Assembly (NCBI GenBank): GCA_963832725.1
Contig: CAWHVG010000003.1
Coordinates: 1,922,001-1,986,000 of the forward strand
Source: JAEZBP01 sp963832725
Lineage (GTDB): Bacteria; Myxococcota_A; Polyangia; Polyangiales; Sandaracinaceae
Reading direction: 5' to 3'
Length of the DNA: 64,000 bases
Below, in pieces: positions 26,440-34,152 of this stretch (position 1 is its first letter; each line of letters opens with the position of its first letter). Under the pieces are notes generated by a model. It did no database searches. It saw only the letters and a list, made by a program, of their open reading frames with translations, and was not told the DNA's origin. Made by a program: the position numbers and the translations under genes.

Positions 26440-28902
26440 TCACACCTGTCGCGCCGTGGGGACGCCGTGGAGGCTCCGGGTGATGCGGGCGATGTGACGC
26501 TCGTGACGCGCGGAGCCGCGCCGCAGCAAGCCGTAGGTCGCCACCTTGGCAACGTCCTCGATGACGAACCAGACGATCGCGTAGGCCCACACCAGCCCGG
26601 CGTACGTCCAGCCGAGGGGCGGCATGAACCAGCCGTAGACCGCCGCCAGCGTCCCCAAGATCTGCGTGGTTTCGGCGGCGGCGATCAGCCTCCAACTCGG
26701 GAAGGGACGGTTCCAGAGCCAGCCGCTGTTGCGCGTGACGTAGATGGTCAGGTGCCCGGCCACCAGCAACTTCAGGAAGATGAGCGTCTGGAGCTGCGGA
26801 TGCGGCATCCCCAAGAAGCTGTCGGCGAACCACAGGAGACCGAACGATTCCAAGACGCCGACGAGGCCGAGCACCGTGCTCGTCACGAGCACGCGCTGCA
26901 TGTCCCAGCGCACCGGCCGCGCGGCGACGGGTACGTTGTCGTAGGCGATCATCATGATCGGGACATCGTTGAAGATCGCGAGGAGCACGATCATCACGGC
27001 CGTGACCGGATAGAAGTCGAAGACGAGAATGGAGAGCGTGAGGAACAGGATCACACGCTCGGTCTCGGCGATCCGATAGATCGCATAGGCCGTCATCCGC
27101 TCGAAGATGCGCCGCGCCTCCTCCACCGCGCGCGCGATCACGGATAGGCCCGGCGCGGTCAGGACGAGATCCGCCGCCGCGCGGGCCGCGTCGGTCGCGC
27201 CGCTGACCGCGATGCCGACGTCCGCCTGTTTGAGCGCCGGCGCGTCGTTCACGCCGTCCCCCGTCATGCCGACGATGTGATCGGCGCTCTGGAGGCTCTC
27301 CACGATGGCGAACTTCTGCTCGGGTAGCACGCGCGCGAACCCGTCGGCGCTCTCGATGCGCGCCTCGAGCTCACGCCCGTGTAGCCCGGCGAACGCGGAG
27401 GCGGGCAGGATGTTCGCGCCGAGACCCACCTGCGTCGCGACGTCGCGGCCGATGGCTTCGTGGTCTCCGGTCACCATCAGCACGCGCAGTCCCATCTCTC
27501 GCGCGGTCGCGAGAGCCTCCCGCGAGTCGGCGCGCGGTGGGTCGGAGAGCGGCAAGAGGCCGAGCACCTCCCAGCGGCCATCGTGCTCTTCGGCCACGGC
27601 GAGCGTGCGGTACCCGTGGGCGGCGAGCACGTCGGTCTCGCCGTTCACGCGCGCGGCCGTCTCGGCGTCGCACCCTGCGAGCTCCACGATGGCCTGCGGC
27701 GCGCCCTTCGCGACGTGGAAGGTGTCGCCCGCGCGCCGGACCTCGGCCTCTGCCCGCTTCCGGACCGGGTCGAAGGGCGTCATCGCGACCACCTCGAAGG
27801 GCACGAGCGCGTCCTCGTCGAGCGCCGAGAAGATGGCCGCGTCGATGACGTCCGGGTCCTCGCGGACCGAGGCGAGCGCGGCGGCCACGATGAGCTCGCT
27901 CCGATCGTGCTCGCCGAGCGCGACGGGCTCTCCCAGCACGAGGTGGTTGTCGGTCAGCGTGCCCGTCTTGTCGGCGCAGAGGACGTCCATCCCCGCCAGC
28001 TCCTCCGTGGACACGAGCCGGGAGACGATCGCCTTCATGACCGCGAGCTTGGAGGCTCCGACCGCCATGGTGACCGAGAGCACGGCGGGCAGCGCGACCG
28101 GGATACCGGCCACGGTCAGGATCAGCGCGAAGAGGAGGGTCTCGATCAGAGGGTCGTGCCGGAAGAGCGACACCACGACGATGAGCGACACCAGGCCCAC
28201 GGTGCCGAGGACGAGGAAGTTGCCGATCCGCAGCACCGCCTTCTGGAAGTGCGAGCGCGTCGCCGCGGTCTCGACGAGGTGGGCGGTGCGGCCGAAGTAG
28301 GTGTCCATTCCGGTGACGGTCACCACCGCGCGCATCTCGCCCTGGCGCACGATCGAGCCGGAGTAGGCGTCGTCGCCGACGGCCTTGTCGACCGGCAGCG
28401 ACTCGCCGGTGAGCGCCGACTGGTCGACGCTGAGGTATGCGCCGCGCGCGAGCCGGACGTCGGCCGGCACGATGCTTCCCAGCCGGAGGAAGACGACGTC
28501 GCCGGGGACGAGGAGCTTGGCCTGCAGCTCGGTCCACGCTCCGTCGCGCAGGACCCGCGCGGTGGGGGCGAGCTTCTGCCTCAGCGCGGCGATCGCGTCG
28601 TCCGCCTTGTACTCCTCGAAGAAGCCGACACCGGCGTTGAGGAGAAGCATCGTGGTGATGACCACGAAGTCCTCCCAGTGCTGCGCCACGGCCGAGAGGA
28701 CCGCCGCCGCCTCGATCATCCACGGGATCGGCCCCCAGAAGTACGAGAGGAGCTTGCGGGCCAGGCTGACGTGTGTCTCCCGCAGGGTGTTCTCGCCGTG
28801 CTCGGCGAGGCGTCGCGCGGCCTCCTCGGCGTCGAGCCCCGCGTCGAGGTCTCCGACGGGGGCCTGCGGTTTGGGGTCGTCGCTGTGTGTCTGCGTCTGC
28901 AT
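26440..28902 (-). CDS. Plasma-membrane-type H+-exporting P-type ATPase (type IIIA)
   Basis: 820 residues. Key sites in order: SYFWGPIPWMIEAAAVLSAV (first spans), SVDQSALTGESLPVDK (actuator TGES), VAGIPVALPAVLSVTMAVGA (M4 with the PVALP break), MDVLCADKTGTLTDNHLVLG (phosphorylated Asp in DKTGT), VAKGAPQAI (nucleotide site) and MTGDGVNDAPALKQADVGIA (hinge). The M4 sequence and overall length fit proton pumps of the fungal/plant plasma membrane type found in acid-exposed bacteria. It would expel protons at ATP cost. It is first in a minus-strand run with the MscS-like protein, channel-like protein and slipin. The frame is intact. Confidence 0.9.
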   Translation of the reverse strand: MQTQTHSDDPKPQAPVGDLDAGLDAEEAARRLAEHGENTLRETHVSLARKLLSYFWGPIPWMIEAAAVLSAVAQHWEDFVVITTMLLLNAGVGFFEEYKADDAIAALRQKLAPTARVLRDGAWTELQAKLLVPGDVVFLRLGSIVPADVRLARGAYLSVDQSALTGESLPVDKAVGDDAYSGSIVRQGEMRAVVTVTGMDTYFGRTAHLVETAATRSHFQKAVLRIGNFLVLGTVGLVSLIVVVSLFRHDPLIETLLFALILTVAGIPVALPAVLSVTMAVGASKLAVMKAIVSRLVSTEELAGMDVLCADKTGTLTDNHLVLGEPVALGEHDRSELIVAAALASVREDPDVIDAAIFSALDEDALVPFEVVAMTPFDPVRKRAEAEVRRAGDTFHVAKGAPQAIVELAGCDAETAARVNGETDVLAAHGYRTLAVAEEHDGRWEVLGLLPLSDPPRADSREALATAREMGLRVLMVTGDHEAIGRDVATQVGLGANILPASAFAGLHGRELEARIESADGFARVLPEQKFAIVESLQSADHIVGMTGDGVNDAPALKQADVGIAVSGATDAARAAADLVLTAPGLSVIARAVEEARRIFERMTAYAIYRIAETERVILFLTLSILVFDFYPVTAVMIVLLAIFNDVPIMMIAYDNVPVAARPVRWDMQRVLVTSTVLGLVGVLESFGLLWFADSFLGMPHPQLQTLIFLKLLVAGHLTIYVTRNSGWLWNRPFPSWRLIAAAETTQILGTLAAVYGWFMPPLGWTYAGLVWAYAIVWFVIEDVAKVATYGLLRRGSARHERHIARITRSLHGVPTARQV

Positions 28903-29218
28903 CGCGGCTGCAACGGAGTTCGCGAAGCACGAAGCGTGCGCGGATCGCCGGCGCCCCCACCGGCGAGCACGACGCGTCCAATCTCGTTGCGACGCGAGGA
29001 GCAAGTGCCGGCCGATTTTCGACGAGCAGACCGGCGGAAGGCGGGCGCGTTCCCCTCTGAGAAGACCCCGGAGCGACGGGAGGGCTGTGAATCGAGCTCC
29101 TCGCGACCGTACTGCTTCGTCGCATGCGCCGGCCCGCCCCTACCCGCGCTCGGCGGCGCCGTGCGACCTGGCGTCGATCCTGCAACCCCCTCGAGTAGTC
29201 AATCCCTTGCGAGTAGTG
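28903..29218. other. Intergenic between divergent genes
   Basis: About 315 bases separating the ATPase gene (minus) and a secreted-protein gene (plus). It should contain both promoters; no clear boxes or repeats were picked out by eye, and frames within it are not coding-like. Confidence 0.4.
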
Positions 29219-29776
29219 ATGAGACGCAGCACGAAACGAGTAGTCGCGCTGGTGGCGGTGTTGTTCCTGACCCTGAGCGCGCGTGCGTACGGCGAAGGCG
29301 CGCAGGTCGACCTCGACCGGTTCACGGGCGTGTACGAGCTCGCGGACCCAGCGCAGGCGGATGAGCGTGTCAAGCAAGCCATCCACGCCGTGACCGACGA
29401 GATGGGCTTCTTCACGCGGGGCATCGCGCGCGACAAGATCCGCGACGAGGTGGTCCCGAGCTCGCGCATCGAGCTGGCGGCGCTCCCGGACGACCGGCTA
29501 CGCCTCGTGCTCGACGACTGGAGGCCACCACCGGTGGCGCTCGGGGGCCCGCCGGTCGTGACCACCGATCCGAAGGGCCGACCCATCTACGTGTCGGCGC
29601 ACGTCGACGAGCAGGCGAACGCGCTCATGCTCGACGGTCGCACGGCGACTGGCGCTCGCAGGATCGCGCTGACGCTCTCGCCGGACGCAGAGCATCTGAC
29701 CCTCGTGTTCTACCTCACCTCGGATCAGCTCCCGATCCCCATCGAGTACACGCTCGAGTACCGACGCGCCGGCTGA
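29219..29776 (+). CDS. Secreted protein of unknown function
   Basis: 185 residues. MRRSTKRVVALVAVLFLTLS ending ARAYGEG is a Sec signal peptide. The mature part has a helical section (ADERVKQAIHAVTDEMGFF; RGIARDKIRDEV) and then strands (IELAALPDDRLRLVLDDWRP; YVSAHVDEQANALMLDGRTA; HLTLVFYLTSDQLPIPIEYT), compatible with a periplasmic lipocalin-like or ligand-binding fold. No catalytic motif. It lies between the proton ATPase and the YihY gene and may belong to the same envelope-stress group. Confidence 0.75.
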   Translation: MRRSTKRVVALVAVLFLTLSARAYGEGAQVDLDRFTGVYELADPAQADERVKQAIHAVTDEMGFFTRGIARDKIRDEVVPSSRIELAALPDDRLRLVLDDWRPPPVALGGPPVVTTDPKGRPIYVSAHVDEQANALMLDGRTATGARRIALTLSPDAEHLTLVFYLTSDQLPIPIEYTLEYRRAG

Positions 29777-29978
29777 ATGATGCCGAGCGCGGACACATCA
29801 CTTCTCGGCGATGCAACTCCGCCGAGTCATGGGGCCGGAGAGCAGTCACTCCGGACCGTAGCAATGTGACGGCAGCTCGCGCTCACTGTCGCGAAATGCG
29901 CCCGGTGGCCCCCGCCTTCCACGGCGGCGGCCTCACCGGCACAGGGGGTGCTGCCCCGGCAGGGAGAGGACCTTCGAC

Positions 29979-30920
29979 ATGCAGAACAGCGACCAGCAAA
30001 CGAGGAGCACTCCGCGCGGCCGCGCAAAGGGGCGTGGCTGGGACGATGCCGCGTGGAGCGTGCGCAAGGAGATGCGACGAGACAACGTGGGGCTCGTCGC
30101 TGCCGGCGTGGCGTTCTATGGATTTTTCGCCCTCTTCCCGACGCTCTTCGCCGCCGTCGCGATCTACGGGCTCGCCGCCGACCCGGCGACCATCGACGTA
30201 CAGGTGGGAACGCTGGGCTTCCTCTCTCCGAGCGCCCAGAGCGTGCTGGCAACGCAGCTCCAGCGGCTCGCGTCGATCTCGCCGGCCATCCTCACGTGGG
30301 GTCTCGTGGTCAGCTTGCTCGTCGCGCTCTGGAGCGCGAGCCGGGCGGCACGCGGCCTCATGGAGGCGATGAACCTCGCGTATGACGAGGAAGAGACGCG
30401 CGGTTTGTTCAAGCGGACGATACTCGCGCTGCTGTTCACCATCGGTGGAGTCATCGGCCTAGTTGTCGCGATCGGCCTCGTGGCCGCCGTGCCAGCAGCC
30501 CTGGAAGCGTGGGGGATCGACGTTGAGGGACGCGTCATCACGGAGATCGTGCGCTGGCTGCTCCTCGTGGGGCTCGTGCTTTTCGCGCTGGCTGCGATCT
30601 ACCGGCTGGGCCCCTCCCGCGAATCGCCGAGGTGGCGCTGGGTGACCCCGGGATCCATCGTGGCCGCGCTGCTGTGGCTCGCCGCCTCGGTCGGGTTCTC
30701 CCTCTACATCGACTTCTTCGCGAGCTACGAGGAGACGCTCGGCTCGCTGGCGGGCGTGGCCATCCTCTTGTTCTGGTTCTACCTCAGCGCGCTCCTCGTC
30801 ATCGTCGGCGCGGAGATCAACGCCGTCATGGAACGTCGTCCTCCGCGGGTGGCAGGCAGTACCCCCTCGCCGCCGCCCCGCGACGCCACAACGCTGGCCG
30901 CGCCCGAACCGTCCGCGTGA
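29979..30920 (+). CDS. YihY/BrkB-family inner-membrane protein
   Basis: 313 residues with about six membrane spans. MRRDNVGLVAAGVAFYGFFA and LFPTLFAAVAIYGLAADP match the conserved N-terminal YihY core; LVVSLLVALWSASRAARGLM and LMEAMNLAYDEEETRGLFKR form the middle; VGFSLYIDFFASYEETLGSL and VAILLFWFYLSALLVIVGAE complete it. The family was once misnamed RNase BN; its role in the envelope is unsettled. The N-terminal 35 residues are charged and cytoplasmic. A purine-rich GGGAGAGGA lies about 15 bases before the ATG. Confidence 0.88.
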   Translation: MQNSDQQTRSTPRGRAKGRGWDDAAWSVRKEMRRDNVGLVAAGVAFYGFFALFPTLFAAVAIYGLAADPATIDVQVGTLGFLSPSAQSVLATQLQRLASISPAILTWGLVVSLLVALWSASRAARGLMEAMNLAYDEEETRGLFKRTILALLFTIGGVIGLVVAIGLVAAVPAALEAWGIDVEGRVITEIVRWLLLVGLVLFALAAIYRLGPSRESPRWRWVTPGSIVAALLWLAASVGFSLYIDFFASYEETLGSLAGVAILLFWFYLSALLVIVGAEINAVMERRPPRVAGSTPSPPPRDATTLAAPEPSA

Positions 30921-31145
30921 ATGCCCGCACCGCCGAACACGACCGCTCGCGACGGGTCGCCGGCGCGCCGACCTGGATCGGATGGCCGATGGCCAGACAC
31001 AGACAGGCTCGGCATCCCTCTCGCGGTTCCTCGGCGGATGGCCGGCGCTGGGTCGGATGCCAACCGCATGCGGATGTTCGAATGCGAACCATTGAAGTGC
31101 TCCAGCCACCGCCGCCGATTCCGCGGAGGCATCCTACCCTCTCAG

Positions 31146-32197
31146 TCAAAGCGAAGAGTGGCCCTCGGGCCTCTCGGCACCAGCCAGATAGACGCTGCCC
31201 CCGGAGATCAACCCGAGAACGGCGAGGGCTGCCCCGGAAACCAGAAGAGCAACATCCCCCTTCTGGATCGGGTACCCGCCGCTCGCGATGATGACAGCGA
31301 ACGGGAGGACGAAAGCGTACGTACGCGTACTGCGCGTTCGGCGGACTGCCCCCCACGTCGCCCGTCCTGGGCGCGTGGCGGCCTTCGCAGAGGATCTCCG
31401 AGGCAGCGATGCGCGTGCTCGTCCCGTCGGCCGCGCGGACCTCGGCCGGGCCGTTTGCTGGAGTGGCTGATCATGCCGCGGAAGAGGCGGCCGTCGCGCG
31501 TGACCAGGACCTGCGGCCCGGCGCCCTCGGCGTCGCCCTGCGCGGGGCCGGAGGCACAGGTCAGCTGCGCCTCGTCCCGAAGGACGACCTCGTGGGTGTG
31601 GCGGTCGACCACCTCGTAGGCGATGTCGAGCTGCTCGCGCGAGCGGGTGGACAGGAGCCAGCCGTCGGACTCTTGCTGGACGTCGACGTGGACCGCGCGC
31701 ACCCGCGCTTCGTACGCGTCCGGGGTGAGCGGCACGTGGGTGCCGTGCTCGATGTCGTCGAGGTAGGGGCGGATGCGGGCCGAGCAGAGCATCGCGGCTC
31801 CGCCCGTCAGCGGCGCGCCGCCGCGCGAAGAAGCGACGCGCACCTGAGTCGCGCTGAGCTGGACGGTGCGCGGGACCGGGACCACCCCGCCGTGATCGAA
31901 CAGCGCCGTGCGCGAGCGCAGCCGGACCGAGGTGGCGTTCGTGGACGAGTCGCAGTCGAGCACCTGGAACGCGGCCGCATCCGCCTCGTCGAAGCTCAGC
32001 TCGTACGACCCGCAGGGCGCCCGCGATGCCGTCCGTCTCGCTGACCAGGACGTGCACCGTCCGGCCCTCCGAGTCCGGGTCCCGCTGCAGCGCCGCCACC
32101 GTCGCCGGCCAGGAGCCGTGCTCGAGCGTCTCGACCGTCAGCTCGTGAGCCGGCGCCTGAGCGTGGGCTGGCGGAACGCCCCGGTAGATGCCGAAAA
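31146..32197 (-). CDS. VgrG-linked secreted protein, copy A (frameshifted)
   Basis: A near-duplicate of the 32587-33820 gene. Readable parts on the minus strand are HELTVETLEHGSWPATVAAL, a block from DCDSSTNATSVRLRSRTALF to GPQVLVTRDGRLFRGMISHS in another frame, and a tail with one membrane span (VALLVSGAALAVLGLISGGS) ending at 31146. At least two indels separate these (near 32035 and between 31480 and 31310). Upstream, the first frame runs through a hydrophobic stretch (LASLIFGIYRGVPPAHAQA) without a start, so it may be joined by an indel to the small membrane gene at 32198-32440. No known domain. Probably cargo or immunity of the upstream VgrG. Confidence 0.5.
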
Positions 32198-33690
32198 TCA
32201 GCGAAGCAAGACGAGGAACACCGCTGCCGTGTAACGGCCGGCAACCATCGCCTTCCGAACCAATGCCAGCGGCACAAATACTCCCACGTAAAGTGCCCCT
32301 CGCAGAATCACTGAAAACGCATCACCGCAGTTGGCGGCGCTGTTAATGGACCAGATAGATAGGGATGCACATATCAGCATAATCACCCCTGCCACGGCGG
32401 CGGCGGCGAGGAGAGCCGCGCCAGTGTCTTCCAGGTGCATGCGGTGAACATCTGGGCGCACCCAACACAACCTCGCCCGCCACTAACAAGCAACCCCCGC
32501 CCTACTCCAGCCAGAGACGCACCAGCAATAGTCCACCTGTCAGCGCAGAGTCCCGCGAGAGTGAAGCACTCGCTGTTGCGGAACGGTCAACGCGCCAGGG
32601 ACCGACGGGGACCACACTGCGGGCGTCTCTCGCAGCAAGACCAAGGACCGCGTGCCCCGACGAAGTAGCAGGTCACAGGAACCGTCGCACAGAAGGCGAT
32701 CCCGACCTTCTCTTCGGAAGAGACGCAACCGTTCTCGCCGGCAGTGTCGCACCCTCCGGATGGAGTACCCTTCTCCGTCCGGATCGGGGACACGCTGGTT
32801 GGTCTGGTGACAGTGTACCGGGGGGCGGAAGCGTATGTACTCGTACTGCGCGCCCGGAGCACTCCCTTCCACGTCCCGCATCACCGGTGCCTGCCGACCT
32901 TCGTAGAGGATCTCCGACGCGGGAACACGGGTGACTGTACCGTTGGCGGCGTGGACCACGGCGCGGCCCTCCTCTGGGTGGGCGATCGCGCCGCGAAAGA
33001 GGCGACCGTCACGCGTGACCAGGACCTGCGGCCCGGCGCCTTCGGCGTCGCCGCGCCCGGGGCCCGAGGCACAGGTGAGGTGCGCCTCGTCTCGAAGGAC
33101 GACCTCATGGGTGTGGCGGTCGACCACCTCGTAAGCGATGTCGAACTGCTCCCGCGAGCGGGTGGACAGGAGCCAGCCGTCGGACTCTTGCTGGACGTCG
33201 ACGTGGACGGTGCGCACCCGCGCTTCGTACGCGTCCGGTGTGAGTGCGACGTGGGTGCCGTGCTCGATGTCGTCGAGGTAGGGGCGGACGCGTGCGGAAC
33301 AGATCAGCACCGCCCCGCCGGTGAGCGGCGCGCCGCCGCTCGAAGAAGCGACGCGCACCTGAGTCGCGCTGAGCTGGACGGTGCGCGGGACCGGGACCAC
33401 CCCGCCGTGATCGAACAGCGCCGTGCGCGAGCGCAGCCGGACCGAGGTGGCGTTCGTGGACGAGTCGCAATCGAGCACCTCGAACGCGCCTGCGTCCGCC
33501 TCGTCGATGTTGAGGTTGTACGAGCCGCACGGCGCGCGCGTCCCGTCCGACTCGCTGACCAGGACATGCACCGTCCTGCCTTCCGAGCCCGGATCCCGCT
33601 GCAGCGCCGCCATCGTCGCAAGCCAGGAGCCGTGCTCGAGGGTCTCGACGGTCAGCTCGTGGTCCCGCGGTCCCGCGTCGGACGGCCGGC
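31440..33690 (-). repeat. Tandem gene duplication (copies A and B)
   Basis: About 700 bases are repeated at high nucleotide identity, roughly 31440-32130 against 32950-33690. Long identical runs include the stretch around GCGGGTGGACAGGAGCCAGC (31653 and 33158). The 3' parts and the spacer diverge and are lower in G+C. This points to a recent tandem duplication of one secreted-protein gene. Confidence 0.8.
32198..32440 (-). CDS. Small membrane protein, possibly the N-terminus of copy A
   Basis: 80 residues with two or three membrane spans (TGAALLAAAAVAGVIMLICA; GALYVGVFVPLALVRK; YTAAVFLVLL). G+C is distinctly lower than in the neighbours. At its end, restoring one base would change FLVLLR-stop into FLVLASLIFGIYRGVPP, running straight into copy A, so this may be the membrane-anchoring N-terminus of that protein rather than a gene of its own. 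Confidence 0.45.
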   Translation of the reverse strand: MHLEDTGAALLAAAAVAGVIMLICASLSIWSINSAANCGDAFSVILRGALYVGVFVPLALVRKAMVAGRYTAAVFLVLLR

Positions 33691-33820
33691 CGAGGAGTGA
33701 TGCGGGATTGCGATTCAGTGAACCTCGTGCTTGCGCGAGGGCCATCCCAGTGGATGTGCACAACACAAGCGCTGTCAGCCCACACCGCCAGCCCAGCTTA
33801 GCGAACCGAAAGCCCAGCAT
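32587..33820 (-). CDS. VgrG-linked secreted protein, copy B
   Basis: Start at 33820 gives MLGFRFAKLGWRCGLTALVL ... GMALAQA, a Sec signal peptide (ATG 33871 is an in-frame alternative). The mature part repeats copy A closely: HELTVETLEHGSWLATMAAL, SYNLNIDEADAGAFEVLDCD, DDIEHGTHVALTPDAYEARV, IAYEVVDRHTHEVVLRDEAH, ASEILYEGRQAPVMRDVEGS. Near 32775 a one-base shift leads to a more plausible C-terminus with a hydrophobic stretch (KVGIAFCATVPVTCYFVGAR) ending at 32587; without it the frame would stop at 32540. No family recognised. It follows vgrG and the small coiled-coil gene on the same strand. Confidence 0.55.
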
Positions 33821-33852
33821 TGGCACGGCGTTTCCAGCCGGCACGAGTCTCA

Positions 33853-34152
33853 TCAGGATTCGGGTTCCCAACCCAAGGCGCCCAACCTGGCCATGAGATC
33901 ACTCTGCTCCGCCATCAACCCCGCCTGAGTCGCCAGCGCATCCGGGTCATCTGGGTGCCCGACCAACCACGCAGTCACCTCGTCAAGCTTCTCGTTGACG
34001 GCGTCGAGATTCTCTCGAAGCTTGGCAACAGTACCATCGACATGCTCCGACGAGCCCTCGTACTCAAACTCCACAAGAGGCGCGACCGCAGCACTGGCCA
34101 CATTCAGCACGCCGATACCCCAGTTAAATATTTGAAAAACTTGCCGCCTCAT
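33853..34152 (-). CDS. Small coiled-coil protein overlapping vgrG
   Basis: 99 residues from ATG 34152, which lies inside the last codons of vgrG (stop at 34124), so translation is coupled. A hydrophobic start (VFQIFNWGIGVLNVASAAVA) precedes a predicted helical coil (KLRENLDAVNEKLDEVTAWL; LATQAGLMAEQSDLMARLGA). G+C is low like the vgrG 3' end. Position and size suggest an adaptor or small effector loaded by VgrG, but nothing identifies a family. Confidence 0.65.
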   Translation of the reverse strand: MRRQVFQIFNWGIGVLNVASAAVAPLVEFEYEGSSEHVDGTVAKLRENLDAVNEKLDEVTAWLVGHPDDPDALATQAGLMAEQSDLMARLGALGWEPES

